The notes: generated by a model from the sequence alone, not told the origin. A DNA stretch of 64,000 bases from Geodermatophilus sabuli (GCF_010686765.1 NZ_JAAGWF010000003.1:62001-126000); one strand, 5' to 3'. Counted from the stretch's first letter, positions 7,694 to 17,099 are shown. A program made the numbers and translations.

Positions 7694-8284
7694 ATGACGA
7701 CGCCCCTCCCCGACCTCTACGAGCGGCTCCAGGAGGCCGCCGGCGAGGCGGCCCGCATCGCCCGTGGCGCCGCCGCCGCGCCCCTCGACTCCCCCACCCC
7801 GGACGGCGAGTGGGACCTGCGGACCCTTCTCGACCACTGGCAGCTCTACAGCGCCTACGGCCTGGAGTGCCGGGCCCGTCGCGAGCCGATCCCCGACGAC
7901 CTCGCCGCCCGGGATCTCACCGCCGACCCCGACTGGCCCGAGCGGTACGCCGCCCAGCTCGACCGGGCCCTCGCCGCCTGGCAGGACCCGGCCGCCTGGA
8001 CGGGCGAGATCGATCTGGGCGGCATGTCCTCCCCCGCGCCCACCGTGGCCGGGATGCTGGTCAAGGAGCTCGTCGTCCACGGCTGGGACGTCGCCCGAAC
8101 GACCGGCCAGGAGCTGACGGTCAGCGAGGCGACCGCCCGGGTCGTCCTCGACCTCGTCGTCGAGCACGGCGAGCTCTTCCGGCAGTACGGCGGCTTCGCC
8201 GACGAGCTGCCGGTCGAGGACGGGATGCCCACCCTCGAGCGGGCGCTGCGCCTGTCCGGCCGCGATCCGCACTGGCGCCCCTGA
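7694..8284 (+). CDS. TIGR03086 family metal-binding protein (DinB/MDMPI superfamily)
   Basis: The 196-residue protein matches the mycothiol-dependent maleylpyruvate isomerase/DinB-like helical bundle: an N-terminal helix with WDLRTLLDHWQLYS and the metal-ligand-like ELVVHGWDVARTTGQ (about residues 120-134), which is the TIGR03086 signature. These proteins are thought to bind a divalent metal and may use mycothiol; their substrates are mostly unknown. It follows the AraC regulator, which may control it. Confidence 0.8.
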   Translation: MTTPLPDLYERLQEAAGEAARIARGAAAAPLDSPTPDGEWDLRTLLDHWQLYSAYGLECRARREPIPDDLAARDLTADPDWPERYAAQLDRALAAWQDPAAWTGEIDLGGMSSPAPTVAGMLVKELVVHGWDVARTTGQELTVSEATARVVLDLVVEHGELFRQYGGFADELPVEDGMPTLERALRLSGRDPHWRP

Positions 8285-8319
8285 TCCGGGCCCGGCGACC
8301 CCGTGGCCACGACGTCGGG

Positions 8320-8961
8320 TCAGGGGCTGGAGACGGCGACGCGGACGCCGAGGCCGACCAGCACCGTGCCGCTGACCGCCTCCAGCCGACGCCGGATGCG
8401 TGGCCGGCGGAACCACGCGCCGGCGCGGGCGACCCCGGCGGCCAGGCCCAGGTACAGGCCGGTCTCCAGGGTGATCTGCAGCAGCCCCAGCAGCGCGGTG
8501 GTGGCGAACACCGGCCCCTCGGCAGGCACGAACTGCGGGTAGAAGGCGACCATGAAGACGGCGGCCTTGGGGTTGGCCAGCTGGACGACCACACCCTCGC
8601 CGAACGCCGTCCACCAGCGCCGCCGGGCGGCCGGCGCCGCGGCCGGGCCCGCGGGCTCGCGGCCGTCGTCCCGCCACGCCGCACGCCACGCACGGACGCC
8701 GAGCAGGAGCAGCACCGCCGCCCCGCCGACCCGGAGCACCAGGTAGCCGGCCTCGGACGCCGCGACGAGGGCGGCGAGCCCGGCGCCGGCGACCAGCGCC
8801 CACACGTACAGACCCAGCTCCAGGCCGAGCACCGTGGGCACCGCGCCCGGTAGCCCCCGCAGCGCCGCGCGTCGCACGATGAGCGCCATCGCGGGGCCCG
8901 GCGAGGCGGAGATGAGCAGCACCGCCAGCACGAACGCGGGCAGCGTCCCCAGCAGGTCCAC
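8320..8961 (-). CDS. LysE/RhtB-family translocator
   Basis: The 213-residue protein has about six hydrophobic segments and the family opening LISASPGPAMALIVRRAALRG, with the second signature QLANPKAAVFMVAFYPQFV near residue 127. LysE/RhtB proteins export amino acids or derivatives (lysine, threonine, homoserine). This one is of the RhtB branch and distinct from the true LysE at 41.6 kb. A CACCCT hexamer six bases before the GTG may be its -10 element. The substrate is unknown. Confidence 0.83.
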   Translation of the reverse strand: MDLLGTLPAFVLAVLLISASPGPAMALIVRRAALRGLPGAVPTVLGLELGLYVWALVAGAGLAALVAASEAGYLVLRVGGAAVLLLLGVRAWRAAWRDDGREPAGPAAAPAARRRWWTAFGEGVVVQLANPKAAVFMVAFYPQFVPAEGPVFATTALLGLLQITLETGLYLGLAAGVARAGAWFRRPRIRRRLEAVSGTVLVGLGVRVAVSSP

Positions 8962-9023
8962 GCGAGCAGGGTGTCAGCCCGTCGCGGGTCCGGTCGACGC
9001 GTTTCCGACCCCGGGTCCTCCCC

Positions 9024-9042
9024 GCCGCGACCCCGTCGCGGC
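9024..9042. repeat. Short hairpin with 8-bp arms between divergent genes
   Basis: GCCGCGAC and GTCGCGGC flank a 3-nt loop upstream of the LysE/RhtB gene. A second, looser inverted pair (AGGGGAC / GTCCCCT) follows at 9052-9102. No T-tract follows on either strand, so a regulatory or nucleoid role is as likely as termination. Confidence 0.4.
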
Positions 9043-9143
9043 AGCAGCTCCAGGGGACCCGGGCGCCGGCGTCGAGCCGCTGCCAGCCGGGAGGCGTCCC
9101 CTCTTGCCGCTTCCTGGTCTTCCCTCGCGGGGCACCGCCGCGC

Positions 9144-9159
9144 GTGTTGGGGATAACGG
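9144..9159. repeat. Dispersed 16-mer GTGTTGGGGATAACGG, copy 2
   Basis: Identical to the copies at 5888 and 17037. Here it lies 54 bp before the M50-like gene and is followed by TCG, as in copy 3. Confidence 0.7.
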
Positions 9160-9213
9160 TCGAACGCCGAGGCCTCGGGGAACTGCCAGGGAGGTGCGGT
9201 TGACTGCCCGACC

Positions 9214-9918
9214 GTGGACGTCGTGGCGCGCTTCTGGACCCGGATCACCACCCCGGTCCCCGACCTGCCCCCTGCCGTCCTGCTGGCCACCCTGGCCGCC
9301 GCCGCGGTCGTCGTCCTCTCCCCCGCCCTGTGGCATCCGGCCCGCAACGTCGTGACGATCGCCCACGAGGGGGCCCACGGTCTGGCCGCGCTGGTCACCG
9401 GGCGACGGCTGGCCGGCATCCGGTTGCACTCGGACACCTCCGGGCTCACCGTCTCGGCCGGGCGGCCGACCGGGCCGGGCATGGTGCTCACCTGCGCCGC
9501 GGGGTACCTGGGCCCGGGGCTGTTCGGCCTGGGCGCGGCGGCGCTGTTGGCCGCCGGGCACGCGGTGGGGCTGCTCTGGGCGCTGCTCGGCCTGCTCGCG
9601 CTGCTGCTGGTCCAGATCCGCAACTGGTTCGGGCTGTGGTCGGTGCTGGCGACGGCCGCCGTCCTGGTCGCCGTGACCGGGTGGCTGCCACCGGAGGGCC
9701 AGGCCGCCTTCGCCGCGGCCGGCACCTGGTTCCTGCTGCTGGCCGCTCCGAAGGCGGTGGTCGAACTGCAGCGGGCGCGGCGCCGCCGGTCCGCCCCGGA
9801 CTCCGACGCCGATCAGCTGGCCAGGCTCACCCGGCTGCCGGCGCTGCTGTGGGTCGGCGTCTTCCTGCTCGTCGACCTCGGCGCCCTGCTGCTGGGCGCC
9901 TGGTGGCTGCTGGCTTGA
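9214..9918 (+). CDS. M50B-like membrane metalloprotease homologue
   Basis: The 234-residue protein has about six membrane segments and an HExxH zinc motif, IAHEGAHGLAAL (His at 49 and 53), in the first hydrophobic region, matching the M50B-like family of small actinobacterial membrane proteins. Site-2-type proteases cleave within membranes; activity has not been shown for this short branch. It has no obvious partner: neighbours are a divergent exporter and a convergent phosphorylase. A palindromic element begins right after its stop codon. Confidence 0.78.
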   Translation: MDVVARFWTRITTPVPDLPPAVLLATLAAAAVVVLSPALWHPARNVVTIAHEGAHGLAALVTGRRLAGIRLHSDTSGLTVSAGRPTGPGMVLTCAAGYLGPGLFGLGAAALLAAGHAVGLLWALLGLLALLLVQIRNWFGLWSVLATAAVLVAVTGWLPPEGQAAFAAAGTWFLLLAAPKAVVELQRARRRRSAPDSDADQLARLTRLPALLWVGVFLLVDLGALLLGAWWLLA

Positions 9919-9920
9919 GA

Positions 9921-9976
9921 GAGGACCCTCCTGCCCCCACCACTCGCGCGCTCGCGGCACGGCCCTGCAGGAGGCC
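9921..9976 (+). repeat. Stop-codon-linked hairpin repeat, copy 1
   Basis: Outer arms CCTCCTGC (9927-9934) and GCAGGAGG (9967-9974) enclose an inner GC-rich region with ACTCGCGCGCTCGCGGC. It starts immediately after the TGA of the M50-like gene. Read in the direction of that gene, it matches the elements after the EF-G-like gene and after the MerR gene at 20 kb. It could act as a terminator between these convergent genes but lacks a T-tract. Confidence 0.65.
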
Positions 9977-9985
9977 GGAACGGAC

Positions 9986-12349
9986 TCAGCGCTTGCCGCG
10001 TCGCCGCGGCGCCGCACCATGCGGCTGGGAGACGGGCTCCACCGACGGCGCCGGCGGGATGTCGGCGACGACCTCCTCGGCGTCCACGGTGAGCCGGCGA
10101 CCGTGGTGGTGGACGTCGAGCGGGTCACCCTCGGTCAGCCGGTAGGTCGCCTGCGTCGGGGTCACCGTGACCACCAGGCACCGGCCCTGGTAGTTCAGCC
10201 GGAAGCCGAGCCGGGTGATCCGCTCGGGCAGCCGCGGGGCGAAGAGCAGCCGGCCGTCGTGGTCGCGCATCCCCCCGAAGCCGGCCACCGCGACCGTCCA
10301 CCCGCCGGCCAGCGAGGCGATGTGCAGGCCGTGCCCGGAGTTGCCGTGCAGGTTCTGCAGGTCGGTGAGGGTGGCCTCGCCCCAGTAGTCGTAGGCGAGC
10401 TCGAGATGCCCGGTCTCGGCCGCCACCACCGCCTGCTGGGTGGCCGACAGCGAGGAGTCCCGCACCGTCCGGGCCTCGTAGTAGGCGAAGTCGGCGACCT
10501 TCTCCTCGTGCGTGAACGCGTCGCCGCGCAGGTGCAGGGCCATCACCAGGTCGGCCTGCTTGATGACCTGCTTGCGGTAGATGTCGAAGTACGGGTAGTG
10601 CATGAGCAGCGGGTAGCAGTCCGGCGGTGTCGACTCGAAGTCCCACTCCTCGTGGTGGGTGAACGCGTCGGACTGCATGTGCACGCCGCGGCGGGTGTCG
10701 TAGGGCACCGCCATCAGCCGGGCCGCCTTCTCCCAGACCGCGACCTCGTCCTCGGTCACGTCCAGCCGGCCGGCGACGTCGGGCTGGCGCTGCACCGCGG
10801 CGGCGGCCTCGAGCAGGTTCCGCTGCGCCATCAGGTTCGTGTAGACGTTGTTGTCGACGACGGCGGTGTACTCGTCCGGCCCGGTCACCCCGTCGATGCG
10901 GAAGCCGTGTTCCTCGTCGAAGTGCCCGAGCGACGCCCACAGCCGCGCCGTCTCGATGAGCAGCTCGGCGCCGTGGTCACGGTCGAACTCCTCGTCGAGC
11001 GTGGCGTGGTGGTACCGGACGACGGCGTCGGCGATGTCGGCGTTGATGTGGAACGCCGCCGTCCCGGCCGGCCAGTACCCCGACGTCTCCTCGCCACGGA
11101 TCGTGCGCCACGGGAAGGCCGCGCCGTGCAGCCCGAGCACCCGCGCCCGCTCCCGGGCGAGGTCCAGCGTGGCGTGCCGCCAGCGCAGGGCGTCGCGGGC
11201 CGCGGCGGGCGCGATGTAGGTCAGCGCCGGCAGCACGTAGGTCTCGGTGTCCCAGAAGGTGTGCCCGTCGTAGCCGGGCCCGGTGAGCCCCTTGGCCGGG
11301 ATCGGCTGGCGCTCGGCCCGCAGGCCGGCCTGGAGCAGGTGGAAGACGCCGACCCGCACGGCCTGCTGCAGCTCGTCGTCGCCCTCGATCTCGACGTCGG
11401 CGTGCAGCCAGTGCGCGTCGAGCACCTCCCGCTGCTCGCGCAGCAACCGGTCGAACCCCGCCAGCTTGGCGGTGGCGAGCGCACCCTCGACCTGGTCGCG
11501 GAGCGCCGCCGCCGAGCGGCGGGAGGACCACCCGTAGGACAGGTACTTGAGCAGCTTGACCGACGAGCCCTGCGGCAGCCGCGCGGCGAGGGTGAAGCGG
11601 GCGAGGTCCTCCCCCGCCTCGATCTCCTCGGTGGAGGTGTCGGGCACCTCCACGACGTGCTCCATGCCGGCGGCCATGCGCAGCCGGCTGCGCTGGGTGC
11701 GGTGCACCAGCACGGCGCGGTGACCACGGGCCACGGCCAGCTCGCTGACCAGCGGCCGGGCCAGCGCGGCGGAGGCCCGCGGGTCGTCGGCCTCGGTGCC
11801 GCTGTCGACCGGCTCGTTGGCCAGCAGGTCCGACTGCAGGGCGATGTAGAGGTCACCCTGGCCGTCGTTGCACTCGACGGAGTACTCGATGGCGGCGATG
11901 GAGCGGCGGCGCAGCGAGACCAGCCGGGTGCTGGTCACCGTCACCGTCCGGCCGTTGGGTGAGCGCCACTCGGTGGTGCGGCGCAGCACCCCGCGGCGCA
12001 GGTCCAGCGTGCGGCGGTGGTCGATGATCTCCCCGTAGGCGAGGTCCAGGGGGGTGTCCCCGACCAGCAGCCGGATCAGCTTGCCGTCGGTCACGTTGAC
12101 CACGGTCTGCCCCTGCTCCGGGAACCCGTAGCCGGCCTCGGCGTAGGGCAGCTGGCGCTCCTCGAAGAAGCCGTTGAGGTAGGTGCCCGGGATGACCACG
12201 GGCTCGCCCTCCTCGAACGAGCCGCGCATGCCGAGGTGGCCGTTGGAGAGGGCGAACACCGACTCGTGGACGGCGAGCGAGGCGTGGTCGAGGCCGATCT
12301 CGGTCAGCGCCCAAGGCTCGACCGGGAAACTGGGCCGGCCCTCCGTCAC
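9986..12349 (-). CDS. Glycoside hydrolase family 65 disaccharide phosphorylase
   Basis: The 787-residue protein has the full GH65 layout: N-terminal beta-sandwich (ALSNGHLGMRGSFEEG), the (alpha/alpha)6 barrel with GHTFWDTETY (362-371) and SGYWPAGTAAFHI, the catalytic acid Glu493 in TGPDEYT, and the phosphate-site segment HGNSGHGLHIASLAGG. GH65 phosphorylases split alpha-linked glucose disaccharides (trehalose, kojibiose, nigerose, maltose) with phosphate to give beta-glucose-1-phosphate. The GTG start overlaps the stop of the phosphoglucomutase-like gene, whose product would use that sugar phosphate. Which disaccharide is used cannot be read from sequence. Confidence 0.93.
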   Translation of the reverse strand: MTEGRPSFPVEPWALTEIGLDHASLAVHESVFALSNGHLGMRGSFEEGEPVVIPGTYLNGFFEERQLPYAEAGYGFPEQGQTVVNVTDGKLIRLLVGDTPLDLAYGEIIDHRRTLDLRRGVLRRTTEWRSPNGRTVTVTSTRLVSLRRRSIAAIEYSVECNDGQGDLYIALQSDLLANEPVDSGTEADDPRASAALARPLVSELAVARGHRAVLVHRTQRSRLRMAAGMEHVVEVPDTSTEEIEAGEDLARFTLAARLPQGSSVKLLKYLSYGWSSRRSAAALRDQVEGALATAKLAGFDRLLREQREVLDAHWLHADVEIEGDDELQQAVRVGVFHLLQAGLRAERQPIPAKGLTGPGYDGHTFWDTETYVLPALTYIAPAAARDALRWRHATLDLARERARVLGLHGAAFPWRTIRGEETSGYWPAGTAAFHINADIADAVVRYHHATLDEEFDRDHGAELLIETARLWASLGHFDEEHGFRIDGVTGPDEYTAVVDNNVYTNLMAQRNLLEAAAAVQRQPDVAGRLDVTEDEVAVWEKAARLMAVPYDTRRGVHMQSDAFTHHEEWDFESTPPDCYPLLMHYPYFDIYRKQVIKQADLVMALHLRGDAFTHEEKVADFAYYEARTVRDSSLSATQQAVVAAETGHLELAYDYWGEATLTDLQNLHGNSGHGLHIASLAGGWTVAVAGFGGMRDHDGRLLFAPRLPERITRLGFRLNYQGRCLVVTVTPTQATYRLTEGDPLDVHHHGRRLTVDAEEVVADIPPAPSVEPVSQPHGAAPRRRGKR

Positions 12350-13065
12350 AGCAGCTCCTCCAGGTCGGTCACCACGACGTCGGCGCCCGCGTCGCGCAGG
12401 GCGTCGGCCTGCCCGACCCGGTCGACGCCGACGACGTACCCGAAGTCCCCGGCGCGCCCGGCCTGCACACCGGACAGTGCGTCCTCGTAGACGACCGCCG
12501 CGCCCGGCTCGACGCCCAGGGCGCGGGCGCCGGCCAGGAACGTGTCCGGGGCGGGCTTGCCGCGCAGGCCGTCCCTGGCCGCGACGACGCCGTCGATCCG
12601 CGCGTCGATGAGGTCGGCGAAGCCGCCCGCGGCGATGACCTTCTCGCCGTTGGCGCTGGCCGTGACCACCGCCGTGGCCAGGCCCGCGTCCTTGACCGCC
12701 CGGAGGTAGCGCACCGACCCGGGGTAGACCTCGACGCCGTGCTCCTCGAGCTCGCGGAGCACCATCGCGTTCTTCTGCTCGCTGATCACGTGCACCGTCG
12801 CCGCTCCCGGCGGGTCGTCCGGCCCACCCTCGGGGAGCTGGATGCCCCGGCTGGCGAGGAAGCCGCGAACGCCGTCGGCACGGTGCTTACCGTCGACGAA
12901 GCGGTTGTAGTCCTCCTGGCTGAACTCCGGCTGGCCGGGGTCGTGCCGCCGCAGGAACTCGTCGAAGGTGCGCTTCCAGGCGGCCATGTGCACCGTCGCC
13001 GTGCGGGTCAGGACGCCGTCGAGGTCGAAGAGGCAGACGCGGACGTGATCCGGGAGGCCGAGCAC
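12346..13065 (-). CDS. HAD-family beta-phosphoglucomutase-like protein
   Basis: The 239-residue HAD protein has motif [11 protein letters not shown] (nucleophile Asp14, acid/base Asp16), a helical cap, motif II VVTAS, Lys in [10 protein letters not shown] and motif [15 protein letters not shown]. This is the beta-phosphoglucomutase pattern, converting beta-glucose-1-phosphate to glucose-6-phosphate. Overlap with the GH65 gene makes a two-gene disaccharide-to-glycolysis module. A TAGCGT hexamer lies six bases before the GTG, so the module's promoter is probably here. Confidence 0.88.
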   Translation of the reverse strand: MLGLPDHVRVCLFDLDGVLTRTATVHMAAWKRTFDEFLRRHDPGQPEFSQEDYNRFVDGKHRADGVRGFLASRGIQLPEGGPDDPPGAATVHVISEQKNAMVLRELEEHGVEVYPGSVRYLRAVKDAGLATAVVTASANGEKVIAAGGFADLIDARIDGVVAARDGLRGKPAPDTFLAGARALGVEPGAAVVYEDALSGVQAGRAGDFGYVVGVDRVGQADALRDAGADVVVTDLEELL

Positions 13066-13071
13066 GGCCCG

Positions 13072-13077
13072 ACGCTA
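13072..13077 (-). promoter_or_regulatory. -10 element TAGCGT of the phosphoglucomutase/GH65 pair
   Basis: The hexamer lies 6 nt before the GTG at 13065. Confidence 0.5.
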
Positions 13078-13210
13078 CCGGCGCAGGGCACGCGCCGCCG
13101 GACCGGGAAACACGCTGTTCACCGACGCGCGCACCCCTCCGCCGGTGCCTAGGGTCGGCTCGGGGGCCGTCTCCGGCCCACCCGTCCGCCCGAGACCGAG
13201 GAGAGGGCCC

Positions 13211-13756
13211 ATGGCCGCCCGTCCGACGCCGCCGAGTCCCTACGAGTTCCTGCCCCAGGTGCCCGGCTTCACCGTCACCAGCACCGACTGCGCCGACGGC
13301 CAGCCGCTGGCCATGCCGCACGTCAGCGGCGTGATGGGCGCCGGCGGTGAGGACCGCTCCCCCCAGCTGTCCTGGTCGGGCTTCCCCGAGGGGACGAAGA
13401 GCTTCGCCGTCACCGTGTACGACCCCGACGCGCCCACCCACAGCGGCTTCTGGCACTGGGCGGTGGCCAACATCCCCGTGTCGGTGACCGAGCTGCCCAG
13501 CGGAGCCGGTGACCAGGGCGGGGCCGCCCTGCCCGACGGCGCGGTGCAGCTGCGCAACGACGCCGGGTTCGCCGGGTACGTCGGTGCCGCTCCCCCGGCC
13601 GGGCACGGCCCGCACCGGTACTTCGTCACCGTGCACGCCGTCGACACCGAGACCCTCGACGTCACCCCGGACACGACGCCGGCCGTCCTGGGCTTCAACC
13701 TGTTCAGCCACACACTCGGACGGGGGACGCTGGTCGCCCTCTACGAGCAGGACTGA
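13211..13756 (+). CDS. PEBP family protein (YbhB/YbcL type)
   Basis: The 181-residue protein has the phosphatidylethanolamine-binding signature: [27 protein letters not shown] (residues about 56-82), [11 protein letters not shown] and [13 protein letters not shown]. Bacterial YbhB/YbcL proteins are cytoplasmic; their ligand is unknown. The ATG is preceded by GAGGAGAGGGCCC, a good ribosome site, so the upstream in-frame codons are leader. Confidence 0.9.
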   Translation: MAARPTPPSPYEFLPQVPGFTVTSTDCADGQPLAMPHVSGVMGAGGEDRSPQLSWSGFPEGTKSFAVTVYDPDAPTHSGFWHWAVANIPVSVTELPSGAGDQGGAALPDGAVQLRNDAGFAGYVGAAPPAGHGPHRYFVTVHAVDTETLDVTPDTTPAVLGFNLFSHTLGRGTLVALYEQD

Positions 13757-13832
13757 CCGCGTGGCGTGACCGACACGCCTGAGGTGCTTGAAGTCTTGAG
13801 TTCCCGTCACCTGGCGGGCGCACCATGACGTC

Positions 13833-14729
13833 ATGCCGGCGGCCGGGTCGCACACGCGGGGGCCGAGGGCCGCCCGCGCGCTGCTGACCGCGCTGCTCCT
13901 CCTGGTCCTCGCGCTCTCCGACCCCCTCGTGCGACCCGGCGACGCCGCGGCGAGCGGTGCCCGCGGCACCGAGGTCGTCGCCGCGGTGACCGCCGCCTAC
14001 GGGCCGACCGGCACCCTCGCCGTCGCCGTGGCCGCCCAGCACACCCGCGCGACCGGGCTCACCGTTCGTGCCGTGGAGGCGCGCAGCGCCCGTCTGCTCG
14101 CGGCCACCGCCGCCAACGGGCTGGGCGACCGCCCCTTCCCGACCGCCTCGATGGTGAAGCTCTTCGTCGCCGAGGAGCTCCTCCATCGCGCCCGCACCGG
14201 CCGGATCGTCCTCACCCTCGGCGACCTCGCCACGATGCAGGTCATGATCGCGCGGTCGGACGACCCGGCCGCCTCGTCGCTGTGGGTGCGCTTCGACGGC
14301 GCGCAGATGGTGCGCGACGTCGCCGTCCGCTACCGGCTGCGCGGCACCACTCCCCCGGCGGTGCGCGGGCAGTGGGGCGAGACGATGACGACGGCCAACG
14401 ACCTGGCGCGCTTCCTGGCGCTGCTGCCGGTCGTGGCCCACCCCGATGACGCGGAGACCCTGCTGGGGTGGATGCGCGGCGCCACCCCGATCGCCGCCGA
14501 CGGGTTCGACCAGCAGTTCGGCGTCTTCGGCACGGTCCCCGGGACCCCGGCGGTCAAGCAGGGCTGGATGTGCTGCGTCGCGGGCAACCGGCACCTGCAC
14601 TCTGTCGGGGTGATCGACCAGCGGGTGGTGGTGCTGCTCAGCGAGGTGCCCCGCACGGTCGGCTACGACGCCGCCCGCGCGGCGCTCGACACGGCCGCCG
14701 CCGCGATCCCGCTCCCGCAGGACCGGTAG
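13833..14729 (+). CDS. Secreted serine hydrolase, class A beta-lactamase-like fold
   Basis: The 298-residue protein has an N-terminal hydrophobic signal (residues 16-29, cleavage likely after AAA at about 40). Penicillin-recognising motifs follow: SxxK as SMVK (Ser106-Lys109), an SDN-like SDD at 142-144, and KQG at 242-244 in place of KTG. The motifs suggest a DD-peptidase or beta-lactamase relative acting outside the membrane, but the SDD and KQG variants make true beta-lactam hydrolysis uncertain. The HPDDAETLLGWM segment and overall length fit uncharacterised actinobacterial hydrolases of this family. Confidence 0.78.
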   Translation: MPAAGSHTRGPRAARALLTALLLLVLALSDPLVRPGDAAASGARGTEVVAAVTAAYGPTGTLAVAVAAQHTRATGLTVRAVEARSARLLAATAANGLGDRPFPTASMVKLFVAEELLHRARTGRIVLTLGDLATMQVMIARSDDPAASSLWVRFDGAQMVRDVAVRYRLRGTTPPAVRGQWGETMTTANDLARFLALLPVVAHPDDAETLLGWMRGATPIAADGFDQQFGVFGTVPGTPAVKQGWMCCVAGNRHLHSVGVIDQRVVVLLSEVPRTVGYDAARAALDTAAAAIPLPQDR

Positions 14730-14735
14730 CGCGGG

Positions 14736-15551
14736 TCAGCCGGCCGGCGAGTCGTCCACGTGCTCGGCCGTGCCGACCGTCGCCAGGCGGGCGAACCCGA
14801 CCCGCTCGTAGACACGGGCGACGTCGTCGTCCCCCGCGACCAGGAAGACCAGGTCGGCCGACTCGCGGGCGTGCGCGGCCAGCGCCGAGGCGACCCCGGC
14901 ACCCAGGCCCCGGCCGCGCAGCCGGGGCAGCGTGGCCACGCCCGTGATCTCGCTGATCTCGGTGCCGTCGACGTCGACCGGCGCGTGCGAGCCCACCGCG
15001 ACCGGCTCCCCGCCCTCGACCGCCACCATGAGGACCGTGCGCCCGGTGGCGATCCGCTCGCGCAGCACCGCGGTCCGCCGCGACTCCGGCGCCGCTCCGA
15101 CCGAGGCGTCGCCGACGTCGGCCCGGGGGCCGGGGTGGGCGAAGGCGATCGAGGCCAGCCGCTGGTACCGGGGCAGCTCGGGGTCGTCGGCGCCGACCAG
15201 GTAGAGCCGCACGCCGTGCGGCAGGAGCAGTTCCACCGGGTCCGCGGCCACCAGCAGCGGCGACTCCTCGACGGCCAGCCCGGCGGCGCGCACGGCGGCG
15301 GCGGCCGACGGCGCGCACTCGCAGATCCACTCCAGTGCCGCGGGCAGACCCGCCCGCTCCTGGAGCGCGACCGCGGCGCGGACGTCGTCGGGCGTGACGG
15401 TGGCGCCGTGTCGCGGGCGGGCCGGGTGGGGCCAGTCCGGGCTGGCGAGGGGGACGTCGAGGCCGCCGGCGGTCTCGATCCGGGCGTCGGGCAGCGGCGC
15501 GGCGGCGAAGTACCGCTCGATGCACTCGAGCAGCCCTGGCTGGGTGGGCAC
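14736..15551 (-). CDS. GNAT-family N-acetyltransferase
   Basis: The 271-residue protein has a degenerate N-terminal half and a C-terminal GNAT domain with the acetyl-CoA loop [19 protein letters not shown] (about residues 211-229) followed by [30 protein letters not shown], a typical motif B ending. The substrate is unknown. The gene converges on the serine hydrolase gene and starts with a GTG six bases after TAGGGT. Confidence 0.85.
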   Translation of the reverse strand: MPTQPGLLECIERYFAAAPLPDARIETAGGLDVPLASPDWPHPARPRHGATVTPDDVRAAVALQERAGLPAALEWICECAPSAAAAVRAAGLAVEESPLLVAADPVELLLPHGVRLYLVGADDPELPRYQRLASIAFAHPGPRADVGDASVGAAPESRRTAVLRERIATGRTVLMVAVEGGEPVAVGSHAPVDVDGTEISEITGVATLPRLRGRGLGAGVASALAAHARESADLVFLVAGDDDVARVYERVGFARLATVGTAEHVDDSPAG

Positions 15552-15557
15552 GTCGGC

Positions 15558-15563
15558 ACCCTA
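15558..15563 (-). promoter_or_regulatory. -10 element TAGGGT of the GNAT gene
   Basis: The hexamer lies 6 nt before the GTG at 15551. Confidence 0.5.
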
Positions 15564-15643
15564 GACGGGAGAGGGCGCCCCGACGGCCGGTCGACGTCCC
15601 CCGGGCCACCCGCCCGGGTGAGGAGGAGGTGGCGGACGGCACC

Positions 15644-16606
15644 ATGGGCACCGTGACGGCAGGCACCCGCTCCCAGGTCTCGCCCTACGCGGTGTTCGAC
15701 CGCGGTTCGTGGCGAGCCCTCGCCGCCGGCACGGCGCTGCCCCTCGACGAGGCCGACCTGGGGGCGCTGGCCACCCTGGGTGACCGCATCGACCTCGACG
15801 AGGTGGCCACGGTCTACCTGCCGTTGGCAGGGCTGCTCAACCTGCACGTGGAGGCCAGCCGGCGACTGTGGGCGGCACGCAGCGAGTTCCTCGGGGACGG
15901 CACCGCGAAGGTGCCCTACGTGATCGCGGTGGCCGGCAGCGTGGCCGTCGGCAAGAGCACCACGGCGCGCCTGCTGCAGAACCTGCTCACCGCCGGCCCC
16001 GGGTCGCCGCGGGTGGACCTGGTCACCACCGACGGCTTCCTCCTGCCCAACGCCGCCCTCGACGCCCGCGGGCTGCTCAGCCGCAAGGGCTTTCCCGAGA
16101 GCTACGACCGGCGGGCGCTGCTGCGCTTCCTCGCCGCCGTCAAGTCCGGTCGCGGAGAGGTCAGCGCCCCGCTGTACGACCACTCCTCCTACGACGTCGT
16201 CCCGGGCGCCCGGCAGGTGGTCGACCGGCCCGACATCCTCGTCCTCGAGGGCCTCAACGTGCTGCAGGCCGGACGCCGGGCCGACGGCAGCGCCCCCGAG
16301 GTGTTCCTGTCGGACTACTTCGACTTCTCGGTCTACGTCGACGCCGCGGAGTCCGACATCCAGCAGTGGTACGTGGACCGGTTCCTCGCCCTCCGGCGGA
16401 CGGCCTTCCAGGACACCGCCGCCTACTTCCACCGCTTCGCCGGGCAGACCGACGACCAGGCCCGCGAGACGGCGCTGCGCATCTGGGCGGCGGTCAACGG
16501 ACCCAACCTGCGGGACAACATCGCGCCCACCCGGTCCCGCGCCCGGCTGGTGCTGCAGAAGGCCGCGGACCACTCCGTGCGGCGGGTCCTGCTCCGCAAG
16601 ATCTGA
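15644..16606 (+). CDS. coaA: Type I pantothenate kinase
   Basis: The 320-residue protein phosphorylates pantothenate, the first step of coenzyme A synthesis. It has the P-loop GSVAVGKST (98-106), [32 protein letters not shown] and LEGLNVLQ, all hallmarks of the bacterial CoaA family, which CoA usually inhibits. The ATG is chosen because homologues begin near SPYAVF. A strong AGGAGGAGG 14 bases upstream is rather distant, so a GTG 15 bases upstream or 8 bases downstream remains possible. Confidence 0.95.
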   Translation: MGTVTAGTRSQVSPYAVFDRGSWRALAAGTALPLDEADLGALATLGDRIDLDEVATVYLPLAGLLNLHVEASRRLWAARSEFLGDGTAKVPYVIAVAGSVAVGKSTTARLLQNLLTAGPGSPRVDLVTTDGFLLPNAALDARGLLSRKGFPESYDRRALLRFLAAVKSGRGEVSAPLYDHSSYDVVPGARQVVDRPDILVLEGLNVLQAGRRADGSAPEVFLSDYFDFSVYVDAAESDIQQWYVDRFLALRRTAFQDTAAYFHRFAGQTDDQARETALRIWAAVNGPNLRDNIAPTRSRARLVLQKAADHSVRRVLLRKI

Positions 16607-16784
16607 GCCTCCCCCGGCGCGGCGCGGGCGCTGCCATGGCGAGTCCTGCCCGACCCGTTGGGAGGAGGTGGTGAGTTTCGTCACCTGACAGGGCCCGCCG
16701 GTGGGCGCACACTTCGCAGCGTCCAGTCATCAGACGGACACACAGTGTGATCCGGCCGCGCCGCGATCGATCGGAGAGTCCTCG

Positions 16785-16988
16785 ATGTGCTCCCACGTAG
16801 CCCCCTGCCCCGACTCCGCCAGTGACCAGCGGGACCTCGCCGCGGTCGTGAGCAGCCACCCCGAGCAGGGCTGGAGCCTGCTGTGCAACGGCGTCGTGCT
16901 CTTCGACGACGACGGCGAGCTGCTGCCCGACGGCCGGGCCGTCGCCCACCACCGCGACTGGCGGGCTCCCGAGCTCGTCGCCCGCTGA
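16785..16988 (+). CDS. DUF5999 family small protein
   Basis: The 67-residue protein (MCSHVAPCP...SHPEQGWSLLCNGVVLFDDDGELLPDG) matches the DUF5999 family, short proteins widespread in Streptomyces and relatives. Two cysteines near the N-terminus and one in LLCNG are conserved. GGAGAG lies 6 bases before the ATG, which settles the start. No function is known. Confidence 0.82.
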   Translation: MCSHVAPCPDSASDQRDLAAVVSSHPEQGWSLLCNGVVLFDDDGELLPDGRAVAHHRDWRAPELVAR

Positions 16989-17036
16989 GCCCGTGCTACC
17001 CCGGCGGGGTGGCCGGTCACCCGACCGCGTCGAGGT

Positions 17037-17052
17037 GTGTTGGGGATAACGG
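17037..17052. repeat. Dispersed 16-mer GTGTTGGGGATAACGG, copy 3
   Basis: Identical to the copies at 5888 and 9144. It lies between the convergent ends of the DUF5999 gene and gcvP, so it is not placed as a promoter for either. Confidence 0.7.
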
Positions 17053-17099
17053 TCGTTGGCCGGGCGGCGGAGGTCGCCTCCCGGACCGGGCCGGCCCCG

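Noticed and set aside
9921-9976. Calling the stop-linked hairpins ordinary Rho-independent terminators
   Set aside because: There is no T-tract after the stem in any of the three copies, and the sequence similarity among copies points to a repeat family.
10019-11962. 647-codon frame opposite the GH65 gene
   Set aside because: Antisense shadow, Val/Gly/Arg-rich and without family motifs.
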